From the NCBI RefSeq assembly GCF_043195135.1, contig NZ_JBAFWP010000014.1: a stretch of DNA of 64,000 nt; one strand, written 5' to 3'. The notes below the pieces were generated by a model that saw nothing but the letters and a program-made list of their open reading frames with translations, was not told where the DNA came from and searched no databases. The DNA comes from NCEH01 sp043195135. GTDB lineage: Bacteria; Pseudomonadota; Alphaproteobacteria; Rhizobiales; Xanthobacteraceae. Below are positions 33,617 to 42,804 of this stretch, in pieces. Made by a program: the position numbers and the translations under genes. Each line of letters begins with the position of its first letter. The first letter of the stretch is position 1.

Positions 33617-34621
33617 CTACACCCAGTCGGGCGGCAGGTCCGGGCGGAAGGAGAGCGGGTGCGGGGCGTCGCGATAGGTGACGCCCGGCAGGATGCACAG
33701 CATCTCGAACAGCAGGTTCGCGCCGATCAGCGCCGTGTTGCCGGTGGTGTCGTAGGGCGGCGACACCTCCACCAGGTCGAAGCCCACGATGTCGAGCCCG
33801 TGCAGGCCGCGGATGAGTTCCAGCGCCTGGGGCAAGGTGAGGCCCGCCGGCTCGATGGTGCCGGTGCCCGGCGCGATGGAGGGATCGAGGCTGTCGATAT
33901 CGAACGAGATGTAGGTCGGCCGCCCCATGAAGCGGGTGCGGATCTCGCGCGCCAGATCCGCCAGCGAGCGATGCCAGCAGCGTTCCGCCGGCACCACCCA
34001 CACGCCGAGGCCGCGCTGCCAGTCGAAATCATCCGCCGCATAACCCGAGCCGCGCAGGCCGACCTGCACCATGCAGCGGGGATCGACCAGCCCTTCCTCC
34101 AGCGCCCGCCGCATGGGCGTGCCGTGGGCGATGCGCTCGCCGAACATGGTGTCGTTCACGTCCGCATGGGCATCCACATGCACCAGCGCCACCGGCCCGT
34201 GGGTCTTGGCCGCCGCGCGCAGGATCGGCAGCGTCATGGTGTGGTCGCCGCCCAGCGCCATCGGCCGGCAGCCGCTCGCGAAAATGCCGGCGAAATGGGC
34301 TTCGATGAGATCCACCGCGCGTTCCAGGCTGTAGGGATTGGTCGCCACGTCGCCGAGATCGGCGATCGCGAGGCTGTCGAACGGCGCCGCGCGCGTCGCC
34401 ACGTTGTAGGGCCGCACGAACACCGATTCGGTGCGGATCTGGCGCGGCCCGAAGCGCGTGCCAGCGCGGTTCGAGGTGCCCCCATCCAGCGGCACGCCGA
34501 TGAAGCCGGCATCGAGCTGCGCCGGATCGGAAATATGCGGCAGCCGCATCATGGTGGCGATGCCGCCGAAGCGGGGCATGTCGTTGCCGCTGAGCGGCAT
34601 GTGGCGGGGTCGTTCGGTCAT
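33617..34621 (-). CDS. agmatinase / guanidino-acid ureohydrolase
   Basis: A 334-residue arginase-superfamily enzyme that would hydrolyse a guanidino compound to urea plus amine. The binuclear manganese ligands are all present: GGDH (His127), DAHAD (Asp150, His152, Asp154) and SFDIDSLDP near residue 245. GTGTIEPAGLT follows, as in the agmatinase/guanidinobutyrase subgroup. Substrate choice among agmatine, guanidinobutyrate and guanidinopropionate cannot be made. It stands alone, 116 bp from the divergent-region binding-protein gene upstream of the transport operon. Confidence 0.88.
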   Translation of the reverse strand: MTERPRHMPLSGNDMPRFGGIATMMRLPHISDPAQLDAGFIGVPLDGGTSNRAGTRFGPRQIRTESVFVRPYNVATRAAPFDSLAIADLGDVATNPYSLERAVDLIEAHFAGIFASGCRPMALGGDHTMTLPILRAAAKTHGPVALVHVDAHADVNDTMFGERIAHGTPMRRALEEGLVDPRCMVQVGLRGSGYAADDFDWQRGLGVWVVPAERCWHRSLADLAREIRTRFMGRPTYISFDIDSLDPSIAPGTGTIEPAGLTLPQALELIRGLHGLDIVGFDLVEVSPPYDTTGNTALIGANLLFEMLCILPGVTYRDAPHPLSFRPDLPPDWV

Positions 34622-34746
34622 GGGGAATCCGCAAGCAAGACAAGTCTCAGCCTAGGACACCGCGTGCATCGCACCAAGAGCGCGCGGGCGTGCTGGACCC
34701 GCAGCCGCCGACGGGCGGCGCGTCTCCTGACGCGCGCGGCCTCGGC

Positions 34747-35385
34747 TCATCGCATCCAGCCGGGGAAGATCGCGCCGAGCCCGCCGGCGATCATCTCCAT
34801 GGCGATGGCGGCCAGGACGATGCCCATCAAACGCTTGGAGATGGAGAGCGCGGTCGGCGTGAGCCGCGCCCCGAGCCAGGGCGTGAGCGCCATCGCGCCG
34901 GCGAAAAAGATCAGATAGCCGATCAGGCCGAGATAGAAGGCGGCGATGTCGCTCGGCTCGTGCGCGGACTGGGCGAAGATGATGATGGTCGCCATGGCGC
35001 CCGGCCCGAGCGCAATCGGCAGGCCGAGCGGATAGACGCCGGCATTTTCCACCGACTTGAACTGCTCCTGCTCCTGCTCGGCCCCGTGATGGGAGGGATG
35101 ATCGTCGCCGCTGAGCATCGAGAGGGCGATCAACAGCACGATCAGCCCGCCGGCGAGGCGAAAATGCGAGACGCTGATCCCGAACAGTCCGAGGAGCGCA
35201 TGCCCCGCGAGCGCGCAGACCAGCGCGCCGATGCTCACGGTCGCGATCATGGCGATCAAGGTGCTGCGCCGCGTGGCGGGCGTGGCATCCGCCGTCAGCG
35301 CCAGGAAGATCGGCGCGATGCTGAGCGGACCCATGATGGCAAACAGGGCCGCGAACAATTTCGCGGACAATGAGAAATCGATCAT
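34747..35385 (-). CDS. MarC family integral membrane protein
   Basis: A 212-residue protein with six hydrophobic segments, beginning FSLSAKLFAALFAIMGPLSIAP and containing HFRLAGGLIVLLIALSML and MEMIAGGLGAIFP. This matches MarC-family proteins, whose function is unresolved despite the name (not clearly involved in multiple antibiotic resistance). A charged loop (HPSHHGAEQEQEQFK) separates the two three-helix halves. Confidence 0.88.
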   Translation of the reverse strand: MIDFSLSAKLFAALFAIMGPLSIAPIFLALTADATPATRRSTLIAMIATVSIGALVCALAGHALLGLFGISVSHFRLAGGLIVLLIALSMLSGDDHPSHHGAEQEQEQFKSVENAGVYPLGLPIALGPGAMATIIIFAQSAHEPSDIAAFYLGLIGYLIFFAGAMALTPWLGARLTPTALSISKRLMGIVLAAIAMEMIAGGLGAIFPGWMR

Positions 35386-35578
35386 TCCAGCGCCCCTTCA
35401 TCCGTCCCGACCCGTGGGAAAGGGTGTGCCCGATTTTCCCGCGCTTCGATACCTTTCCCGCAAATTCCCCCGACGATCCGATGCTCCTGTGCCCGCTCCA
35501 GCCGGCGGGTCGCAGCCCCTCCCGCGCGGGCGCCGGCCGGGGGCGACGGCGCGGGCGTTTCTCCCGGCCGCCGGTTCC

Positions 35579-35616
35579 GTGCCGAAGCACCGTGCCGAAG
35601 CACCGTGCCGGGCACC
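35579..35616. repeat. 13-bp tandem direct repeat
   Basis: GTGCCGAAGCACC occurs at 35579-35591 and 35592-35604, followed by the degenerate GTGCCGGGCACC at 35605-35616. Each unit is itself an imperfect GGTGC/GCACC hairpin. No function is evident. Confidence 0.7.
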
Positions 35617-35784
35617 GCGAGGGCTGATGGTTCCATCATCCGCTCTGCCGACAGATCCGTTCGCCGGCACGAACCTTGCTCCTCCCGACCGGAGGCACCG
35701 GCCGCCGCGCCGCCGGTCCCTCCAATGCCCATCAGATGCGCTTGACTCGCCTGCGACATCATGTTCCAAATTAGTTGACCACTT

Positions 35785-35800
35785 TGCTAGTCGACTAGCA
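35785..35800. promoter_or_regulatory. probable GntR (FadR-type) operator
   Basis: TGCTAGTCGACTAGCA is a perfect 16-bp palindrome whose core GT-CG-AC fits the FadR-subfamily operator form (GT-Nx-AC). It lies 184 bp before the GntR start. TTGACC (35775-35780) just upstream could be a -35 element, which would put the palindrome within the promoter and imply autorepression. Confidence 0.5.
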
Positions 35801-35983
35801 CGCTACGCACTCAGGGAATTCGCTGGCTTTCAAGCGGGTTACGGCCCACGGGAAGGCGCGGGCGCGCGTCGGCACCGGCGCGAAACCTGGCGCGGCGGTG
35901 CGGTGGCTCACGGAAGCAGCGGCGGCGGGCGGCCGGCGCGGGAGACCGCGCACGGTCGGGCGAAAAGAAGAAGCGAGTAAAAA

Positions 35984-36658
35984 ATGCTCAATATCGACGA
36001 GGCGAATGCCGCATTCGTGACCTATCGCGAGATCAAGAGGCGCATCGTGGATCTGTATTACGGCGTCGGCGAGCGACTGTCCGAGGCCCGCCTTGCGGAA
36101 GAGCTGGGGGTCGGCCGCTCGCCCATCCGCACCGCTCTGTCGCGCCTGAAGTCGGAGGGGTGGATCGCCATTTCCCCGCAGAGCGGCACCTATATCAAGG
36201 CGCTCACCCCGCGCGAGATCCGCGAAGTGACCGAGCTGCGCATGCTGCTGGAGATGCATGCCGCCGGCGCGGCGGCGACCCGCATGTCGGCGCCCATGCT
36301 CAAGACCCTGCGGGCCGATTTCCGCGCCAAGGCGCCGCGCATCGCCAAGGGCGACGCCGATGCCTTCATCGCCCTCGACAATCGCCTGCATGCCGCCATC
36401 TACGATGCCGCCGACAATTCCCTGGTGCGCCAGACGCTGCTGGACCTGCGCGACAAGGTGCAATGGATCCGCCGGGTGTGCGCGGTCTCCCAGGAGCGCG
36501 TGCAGGACGGCTTCGCGGAGCTGGAAGGCATCCTCGCGGCGCTCGAACGGCGCGACGCGGACTGCGCGGCCAAAGCCATGCGCGACCATGTGAAGAGCGC
36601 CGCCGCCTTCTGCGAGCGCCTCGAGGACATCGCCGCCCTCAATCCGCGGACGCCCTGA
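35984..36658 (+). CDS. GntR family regulator with FCD domain
   Basis: A 224-residue FadR-subfamily regulator: winged helix at about residues 10-75 (LSEARLAEELGVGRSPIRTAL) and a helical FCD effector domain (LRMLLEMHAAGAAA, FIALDNRLHAAIYDAADN). The aspartate and histidines of that domain usually bind a metal and a carboxylate effector. It stands 114 bp upstream of the second sulfonate-type transport operon on the same strand and is the likely regulator of it. Confidence 0.9.
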   Translation: MLNIDEANAAFVTYREIKRRIVDLYYGVGERLSEARLAEELGVGRSPIRTALSRLKSEGWIAISPQSGTYIKALTPREIREVTELRMLLEMHAAGAAATRMSAPMLKTLRADFRAKAPRIAKGDADAFIALDNRLHAAIYDAADNSLVRQTLLDLRDKVQWIRRVCAVSQERVQDGFAELEGILAALERRDADCAAKAMRDHVKSAAAFCERLEDIAALNPRTP

Positions 36659-36772
36659 CGGCGGCGCCCGCCCTCCCTTCACCGCATCCCCGGCCAGGAG
36701 CGCGTTTCTTAAGTCGTTTCAGAGTTCGTCCGAGAATTGCGCACAAGCGCGACCGGACATCCAGAGGAGAAC

Positions 36773-37609
36773 ATGAGCATTATGGCAGCCATTGCGGGTG
36801 CAACACCCTTTATTGTCAACACGCAGGGGCAAAAGCCGCTTTCCCCGGCTGTCGTCACGCTCAATGACGTGACGAAGGTCTATGAAACCGCGTCCGGCGG
36901 CACGGTGCATGCCCTGAGCAAGATCAACCTTGCGATCCGCGGCGCGGAATTCGTCTCGGTCATCGGGGCGTCGGGCTGCGGCAAGACCACCTTGCTGCGC
37001 ATCATCGGCGGGCTCGAAGACGGGTTCGGCGGCGAGCTGGTGCTCTCCGGGCGCAAGGGCGGCGGCCCGAGCAAGGACGTGGGCATCGTGTTCCAGGACG
37101 CGAACCTGCTGCCCTGGCGCACCATTCTCCAGAACGTGCTTCTCCCGGCGCAGGTGCTGCGCCTGGACAAGCAGGCTTCGCTCGCCCGCGCCCACGAGCT
37201 GATCGAGCTGGTCGGCCTCAAGGGGTTCGAGGACAAGTATCCGTTCGAGCTGTCGGGCGGCATGCGCCAGCGCATCTCGATCGCCCGCGCGCTGATCCAC
37301 GACCCGTCCGTTCTGCTCATGGACGAGCCGTTCGGCGCGCTCGATGCGCTGACGCGCGAGGTGATGAACGCGGAAGTGCTGAAGATCTGGGACGCCACCA
37401 AGAAGACCGTGTTCATGATCACCCATTCCATCACCGAAGCGGTGTTCATGAGCGACCGGGTGATCGTCATGTCGCCGCGCCCGGGACGGGTGATCGCGGA
37501 AGTGGACATCGCCCTGCCCCGGCCCCGGCACATCGGCATGCTGAGCGAGGAAAAGTTCGGCGCCTACACCGGAAAGCTGCGCCGCCTGCTGGACGTCGGC
37601 GCCGACTAG
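36773..37609 (+). CDS. sulfonate/taurine-type ABC transporter ATPase (SsuB/TauB-like), second system
   Basis: A 278-residue ATPase with an extra 30-residue N-terminus, Walker A GASGCGKTTLLR, FQDANLLPWRTILQNVLLP, signature LSGGMRQRISIARAL and Walker B VLLMDEPFGALDALTRE. The ATG at 36773 has AGAGGAG just upstream. It opens a five-gene operon: ATPase, permease, binding protein, LLM monooxygenase, flavin reductase. That composition suggests uptake and oxidative cleavage of an organosulfur or related compound. Confidence 0.92.
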   Translation: MSIMAAIAGATPFIVNTQGQKPLSPAVVTLNDVTKVYETASGGTVHALSKINLAIRGAEFVSVIGASGCGKTTLLRIIGGLEDGFGGELVLSGRKGGGPSKDVGIVFQDANLLPWRTILQNVLLPAQVLRLDKQASLARAHELIELVGLKGFEDKYPFELSGGMRQRISIARALIHDPSVLLMDEPFGALDALTREVMNAEVLKIWDATKKTVFMITHSITEAVFMSDRVIVMSPRPGRVIAEVDIALPRPRHIGMLSEEKFGAYTGKLRRLLDVGAD

Positions 37610-37690
37610 GTCGCTCCCGCCCCGCATCGCCCTGTTCCGCGTTCCGTGCCTCGCGCCTCCTGGCGCCACCCGAACCTGTGAGAAATCGCC

Positions 37691-38521
37691 ATGTCCATCG
37701 ACGCTACGGCTGCGGCCGAAATCCTCGCCTCGCGCAAGCGCGAGCGCCTGCGGTGGCTCTCCGTTTCCAGCACCGATTCCCTGATCTCGCTCGGCGGCTT
37801 CGTGATGCTGGCGCTGATCTGGGAACTGGCGGTGGATCTGTTCAAGATCCCCGACTTCATCCTGCCGGCGCCCTCGGCCATCGCGCTTTCACTGTATAAC
37901 GGGTTCGCCTCCGGCCTGTTCGTCTATAATTTCTTCGTCACGGCCTTCCAGACCATTGCCGGCTTCCTGCTGGCGGCGGTGGTCGGCACGGCCGTCGGCG
38001 CCGTGGTGGCGCAGTTCCGCATCGTCGAGCGCATCGTCTATCCCTGGCTGGTGGCGTTGCAGACCCTGCCGAAGATCGCGATCGCGCCGCTGATCATCAT
38101 CTGGGCCGGCTACGGCATCGGCTCCAAGGTGATCATCGTTGCGCTGGTGGCCATCTTCCCGGTGCTGGTGAACATCATCATGGGGCTGAAATCCTGCGAC
38201 CAGGGCAAGCTCGACCTCATGCGCTCGCTCGGCGCGGGGCGCTGGGAAACCTTCCGCACGGTGCGCCTGCCGAACGCTCTGCCCTTCATTTTCGCCGGGC
38301 TGAACGTCGCCATCGTGCTCGCCATCCTGGGGTCGATCGTGGGCGAGTTCGTGGGCTCGAAGGCCGGGCTCGGCAACCTCATCCTGGAAGCGAATTTCCA
38401 GTTCGACGTGGCCCGCATCTTCGCGGTGCTGGTGGTGCTCGGCGTGTTCGGCGTCGTGCTCAGCCTGATCATGCGCATGGCCCAGAGCCACTTCCTGTTT
38501 TGGAACAAGTCGCTCAGCTGA
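37691..38521 (+). CDS. sulfonate/taurine-type ABC transporter permease (SsuC-like), second system
   Basis: A 276-residue membrane protein with six hydrophobic segments. The core has FKIPDFILPAPSAIALSLY near residue 60 and the coupling-loop segment KLDLMRSLGAGRWETFRTVR near residue 180. It lies 81 bp after the ATPase gene and 50 bp before the binding-protein gene. Confidence 0.92.
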   Translation: MSIDATAAAEILASRKRERLRWLSVSSTDSLISLGGFVMLALIWELAVDLFKIPDFILPAPSAIALSLYNGFASGLFVYNFFVTAFQTIAGFLLAAVVGTAVGAVVAQFRIVERIVYPWLVALQTLPKIAIAPLIIIWAGYGIGSKVIIVALVAIFPVLVNIIMGLKSCDQGKLDLMRSLGAGRWETFRTVRLPNALPFIFAGLNVAIVLAILGSIVGEFVGSKAGLGNLILEANFQFDVARIFAVLVVLGVFGVVLSLIMRMAQSHFLFWNKSLS

Positions 38522-38571
38522 AGGCGACGCAAATACCGAAAACCTAAAGCAACCAGAGGCGGAGTTTAATA

Positions 38572-39636
38572 ATGCGAAGCATTCGTTTGGGTTTATTTGC
38601 GCTGGGCACGGCACTCGCCCTCGCCGGCACGGCGGGTGGCGCCGGCGCGGCGGAGAAGGTGGTCTATGCGGTGACCACCTCCAACATCTCGGTCGGCCAC
38701 GCCGCCCAGTCCTCGATCCCGCTCGCGGCGGAGTTCTGGAAGCAGGAAGGCCTCGATGTGGAGGTGATCGGCCTGTCCGGCGCCACCGCCGGCGTGCAGC
38801 AGGTGGCCAGCGGCCAGGTGGATTTCGCCACCGTCGGCGGCGATGCGCTGCTGATCGCGCGCTCCAAGGGCATCAAGGTGAAGGCGGTCTATACGTACGC
38901 CCGCAAGTCGATCTATCGCATCGTGGTGCCGGCCGACAGCCCGATCAAGAGCGTCGCCGACCTGAAGGGCAAGACGCTGGGCGTGCCCGACATGTCGGCC
39001 GGCTCGGTGCCGTTCGCCCGCGCCGCGCTCTCCTCAGCCGGCATCGACCCGCAGACCGGCGTGAAATGGCTTTCGGTCGGCATCGGCGGCCAGGCGGCCA
39101 ACGCCTTCCGCCAGAACGTGATCGACGCCTGGGCATCGTGGGATACGGTGATCGCGGCGCTGGAGAACAACGGCTTCAAGTTCCGCTACATCGATCCGCC
39201 GTGGATCGACGAGGTGCTGGGCAACGTCATCATCGCCCGCGAGGAGACCATCGAGAAGAAGCCCGAGCTGGTGGTGAAGGTCGCCCGCGGCATCGCCGAA
39301 GCCTCGGTCTACGGCCTCACCAATCCCGACGCGGCGCTGCGCAACCATTGGAAAATGTATCCCGAGACCAAGCCGCAGACGGTGAATGACGACACCTTCA
39401 AGCAGGCCCGCCGCATCTTCGATTCCCGCTTCGATCTCACCAAGCTGGAGCCGGGCGTGAAATGGGGCGAGAACGTCCCGGCCCAGTGGACGCGCATGGC
39501 CGACATCTCCATCGAGGAAGGCCTGATCCCCAAGGGGTTCGACGTCTCCTCCGCCTACACCAACCAGTTCATCCCCCAGATCAACGACTTCGACGCGAAG
39601 AAGATCGAGGCGATGGCGAAGGCCTCCACCTGGTGA
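38572..39636 (+). CDS. ABC transporter substrate-binding protein (SsuA/NMT1-like), second system
   Basis: A 354-residue periplasmic protein with a Sec signal peptide (positions 1-28, ending TAGGAGAAEK). The body has EFWKQEGLDVEVIGLSGATAG-type family sequence, QVASGQVDFATVGGDALLIA and DLKGKTLGVPDMSAGS. Its ligand is unknown; sulfonates and sulfate esters are the best guess given the downstream monooxygenase and reductase. Confidence 0.92.
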   Translation: MRSIRLGLFALGTALALAGTAGGAGAAEKVVYAVTTSNISVGHAAQSSIPLAAEFWKQEGLDVEVIGLSGATAGVQQVASGQVDFATVGGDALLIARSKGIKVKAVYTYARKSIYRIVVPADSPIKSVADLKGKTLGVPDMSAGSVPFARAALSSAGIDPQTGVKWLSVGIGGQAANAFRQNVIDAWASWDTVIAALENNGFKFRYIDPPWIDEVLGNVIIAREETIEKKPELVVKVARGIAEASVYGLTNPDAALRNHWKMYPETKPQTVNDDTFKQARRIFDSRFDLTKLEPGVKWGENVPAQWTRMADISIEEGLIPKGFDVSSAYTNQFIPQINDFDAKKIEAMAKASTW

Positions 39637-39736
39637 GGATGCGCTGACCAGCGCGCCACGTGATCTGTCCGTTTCACCCTTCCCTTCACAATAAAAGCCG
39701 TGCCGCGCCCCGGCGTTGCACAAGGAGAACAAGAAA

Positions 39737-41080
39737 ATGACCGAACGACGCAAAGATCAGATGAGGCTGGGTGGCTTCTTCCATCCCACGGGCAATCACG
39801 TGGCCGCGTGGCTCGATTCCGGCGCGCAGATCGATGCCGGCACCAATTTCGACCATTACGTGCGGCTCGCCCAGACCGCCGAGAAGGCCAAGTTCGACCT
39901 GATCTTCCTCGCCGATGCCATCGCCACCCGCGACGGCAACCTTCAGGCGCTCTCGCGCTGGCCGCAATACATGGCCTATTTCGATCCGGTGACGCTGCTC
40001 TCCGCGATTTCGGCCGTCACCAAGCATATCGGGCTGGTGGCCACCGCCACCACCTCGTTCAACGAACCCTACAGCCTCGCCCGCAAATATGCCTCGCTCG
40101 ACCATATCAGCCACGGCCGCGCGGGCTGGAACGTGGTGACCTCCTCCAACCCGTCGGAAGCCTATAATTTCGGCCGCGACGCCCATTACGGCCATAACGA
40201 GCGCTACGAGCGGGCCGAGGAATTCGTCAAGGTCGTGAAGGGCTTGTGGGACAGCTGGGAGGATGATGCGTTCCTGCGCGACCGCGCCACCGCCCGCTAT
40301 TTCGACCCCGCCAAGCTGCATTACCTCAACCACAAGGACAAGCACTTCCAGGTGCGCGGGCCGCTGAACGTCGCCCGCCCGCCGCAGGGCTATCCGGTGA
40401 TCTTCCAGGCCAGCGCCTCCGACACCGGCAAGGAACTGGCGGCGCAGATCGCGGAAGTCATCTTCACCCCGCTCCACGACCTGGAGCAGGCGCAGAAATT
40501 CTATCGCGAGCTGAAGGACCACGCGGCGAAATACGGCCGCGGCGAGGATGAGATCGTCGTCATGCCCGGCCTCAACGTGGTGGTCGCCGCGACCGAGAAG
40601 GAGGCGGACGAGAAGATCCGCTATCTCCAGAGCCTGATCCACCCCGATGTGGGCAAGGAGCTGCTCTCGGCCGCGCTGGGCGGCATCGATCTCAGCCAGT
40701 GCGACGTGGAAGAGCCCCTGCCCGCCCATCTCGTCGCCGAGGAGCTGGGCCGCTCCAATTCGCGCGTCTCCTACATGCTCAAGGGCAATCCCACCCTGCG
40801 CCAGATGTACGAGCAGTTCGGCACCGGGCGCGGCCAGCGCACGGTGAAGGGGACGCCTTCCAGCATCGTCGACCAGATGGAGAACTGGTTCCTCAATCGC
40901 GGCGTGGACGGCTTCCTCATCCAGCCGCCCATCCTGCCGGCCGGGCTCGACGAATTCTGCGAGCACATCATCCCGGAATTGCAGAACCGGGGCCTGTTCC
41001 GCACCGAATATACCGGCAGCACGCTGCGGGAAAATCTCGGCCTGCGGCGTCCCGCCAGCATGTATGCGAAGGCGGGCTGA
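39737..41080 (+). CDS. LLM-class flavin-dependent monooxygenase (NtaA/DszA type)
   Basis: A 447-residue FMNH2-dependent monooxygenase with FDLIFLADAIATRDG, TSFNEPYSLARKYASLDH, RAGWNVVTSSNPSEAYNFG, GLWDSWEDDAFL and FQVRGPLNVARPPQG. The ATG at 39737 follows AAGGAGAAC; an upstream ATG at 39716 is less well placed. A flavin reductase gene follows 58 bp downstream and would supply the reduced flavin. Together with the upstream transporter this forms an uptake and oxidation unit, probably for a C-S or C-N compound. Confidence 0.92.
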   Translation: MTERRKDQMRLGGFFHPTGNHVAAWLDSGAQIDAGTNFDHYVRLAQTAEKAKFDLIFLADAIATRDGNLQALSRWPQYMAYFDPVTLLSAISAVTKHIGLVATATTSFNEPYSLARKYASLDHISHGRAGWNVVTSSNPSEAYNFGRDAHYGHNERYERAEEFVKVVKGLWDSWEDDAFLRDRATARYFDPAKLHYLNHKDKHFQVRGPLNVARPPQGYPVIFQASASDTGKELAAQIAEVIFTPLHDLEQAQKFYRELKDHAAKYGRGEDEIVVMPGLNVVVAATEKEADEKIRYLQSLIHPDVGKELLSAALGGIDLSQCDVEEPLPAHLVAEELGRSNSRVSYMLKGNPTLRQMYEQFGTGRGQRTVKGTPSSIVDQMENWFLNRGVDGFLIQPPILPAGLDEFCEHIIPELQNRGLFRTEYTGSTLRENLGLRRPASMYAKAG

Positions 41081-41138
41081 GGCGCATCGACGCCGGCGCC
41101 GCCGCTCGCCCGGCGGCGCCCCAAGGGAGGAAGAAGAC

Positions 41139-41678
41139 ATGAGCGTGCATGCGGCCTTTGAATGCGATCCCGCCCGCGAGCCCCAGGAATTCCGCCGCTG
41201 CCTCGGCCAGTTCGCCACCGGCGTCACGGTGGTGACGGCCAATGTGGGCGGCGAACTAGTGGGGCTGACGGTGAATTCCTTCGCCTCGGTCTCGCTGAAC
41301 CCGCCGCTGATCCTGTGGTCCATCGACCAGGCGTCGAAGAGCTATCCCAAGTTCAGCATCGCGGAGAATTTCACCATCAACGTGCTGGCGCACGACCAGA
41401 TCGCCCTGTCGCGCCATTTCGGCCGGTCCGGGCCGGACAAGTTCCAGGACATCGGCTGGAGCGCCGGAGAAACCGGGGCGCCGGTGCTCGACAATGTCGC
41501 CGCCTTCTTCGAATGCCGCCGCGAAGCCGAGCATCGCGGCGGCGACCATCTCATCCTCATCGGCCGGGTGCGGCGCGCGGTGCATTTCGAGCGCGGCACG
41601 CTGCTGTTCGCCCAGGGGCGCTATCGCATCGCCACCGACCATCCCGCCGAAGCGAGCGCGGTGCGCGCCGCCTCCTGA
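41139..41678 (+). CDS. flavin reductase (HpaC/SsuE-like partner of the LLM monooxygenase)
   Basis: A 179-residue flavin reductase-domain protein with FRRCLGQFATGVTVVTA, GLTVNSFASVSLNPPLILW and the GDHLILIGRVRRA segment. It would reduce FMN with NAD(P)H and hand it to the monooxygenase encoded just upstream. The ATG at 41139 has GGGAGG in place. It is the last gene of the operon that starts at 36773. Confidence 0.92.
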   Translation: MSVHAAFECDPAREPQEFRRCLGQFATGVTVVTANVGGELVGLTVNSFASVSLNPPLILWSIDQASKSYPKFSIAENFTINVLAHDQIALSRHFGRSGPDKFQDIGWSAGETGAPVLDNVAAFFECRREAEHRGGDHLILIGRVRRAVHFERGTLLFAQGRYRIATDHPAEASAVRAAS

Positions 41679-41914
41679 TCCACCCCTGCGAGGATCGCGC
41701 CGGGGCGGATCGACGGTCGCGGCCTGTGCCCATGGCCGGAGACATCGTCTGCGGGTGAGACCGTCATGCACGGGCTTGACCCGGCCATGACGAGCGAAGG
41801 ACGCAGGCAAGGGGCACGCCTGCTTTCGGCCGCGCCGTTCCTGCGCATGCTCCAACTCATTGCATGATCGCGTTTTCTTTGCGCGAAGCGGTGGCCGCTT
41901 CGCGCGAAAATGCC

Positions 41915-42640
41915 CTAGCGCAGGCACAATTCGGAAAGCGCGCGGGCGGGTTCGGCGAGGCTCGCCAGGGCCAATGCGCAGATGGCCGCCCCCAGCAGCC
42001 GGCGCGGCACCGTGCGATCGTGCGCGTGCCGGCCCAGCCCCACCAGGGCGCCCGCGCCAAGGGCGGTTGCCGCGACCGCCGGCACGGTCGCAAGGCCGAA
42101 CCCGGCCATGAAGGCCGCGCCCGAGAGCGCCGAACCGCTCAACAGGGAGGTCAGCAAGGCCGAATAGACCATGCCGCACGGTGCGAAGCCCCAGACGATG
42201 CCCAGCGCGAGCGGCGATGCCGCCTTCAGCCGGCCGGGCAGCGCCGTGCCGAGGCGCCGCGCGAGGCGCCCCACGGGGACATCCAGGCGCCGCACGCCCG
42301 GGCCGAAGCCGGCGACGGAGGCGCCGACCCAGAGCAGGCTCAGCGCCGCCAACGCGCGCAGCACGCCCTGCGCGCCGGCCAGTTCCAGCAGCACGCCGAA
42401 CCCCGCCCCCACCGCGCCCACCGTGGCGCCGAAGGCGGTATAGGTCAGCGCGCGGCCCAATTGCGTCGCCAGCAGCGCCGGCGCGCGCAGGGCCGCCCCG
42501 CGAGACGCCCCATTCGGCGCCCCATTCGGCGCGCTCGCCAGCAGGAGCGAGGAGGCGATGCCGCCGCACAGGCCCGCGCAATGCAGGCTGCCCGCCAGGC
42601 CCATCAGCGCCCCGCCGACAAAGGTGAATTCGCCGGTCAT
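41915..42640 (-). CDS. TauE/SafE-like (UreH/DsbD_2 domain) membrane protein
   Basis: A 241-residue protein with about six hydrophobic segments. The two halves carry the conserved GSLHCAGLCGGI (about residue 17-28) and GFAPCGMVYSALLTS (about residue 151-165) motifs of the sulfite exporter TauE/SafE-like, DsbD_2-type family. Some members of this family act in copper or cytochrome assembly. It lies downstream of the copper amine oxidase gene on the same strand, so a role in copper or thiol handling for that enzyme is possible; this is inference. Confidence 0.82.
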   Translation of the reverse strand: MTGEFTFVGGALMGLAGSLHCAGLCGGIASSLLLASAPNGAPNGASRGAALRAPALLATQLGRALTYTAFGATVGAVGAGFGVLLELAGAQGVLRALAALSLLWVGASVAGFGPGVRRLDVPVGRLARRLGTALPGRLKAASPLALGIVWGFAPCGMVYSALLTSLLSGSALSGAAFMAGFGLATVPAVAATALGAGALVGLGRHAHDRTVPRRLLGAAICALALASLAEPARALSELCLR

Positions 42641-42804
42641 GTCCGCCTGTCTCCTCATCGGGCGCGAAGGCCGGGGCGCGGCGAGCCTTGCTCCCTGCCG
42701 CTCCCCGCGAACCCGCGCGCCGCCGCCCGGCGCGGGGTGGAGCACCTGAGCCGCCGCCGGAAGGGGACCGCGCGACCGCTTGCGACCGCGCGGGCGGTTT
42801 CGGT

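Larger units (their letters stand above)
35386..35983. other. 600-bp intergenic region with repeats and a palindromic operator
   Basis: Lies between divergent marC and the GntR gene. It contains a 13-bp direct repeat (35579-35616) and a 16-bp palindrome (35785-35800). Several open frames cross it on both strands, but they are Arg/Pro/Gly-rich and show no domain, so I do not call a gene. Confidence 0.55.

Noticed and set aside
35382..35769. Small minus-strand open frames in the gap after marC
   Set aside because: They overlap each other in different frames, are Gly/Arg/Pro-rich and lack a ribosome binding site or any motif.
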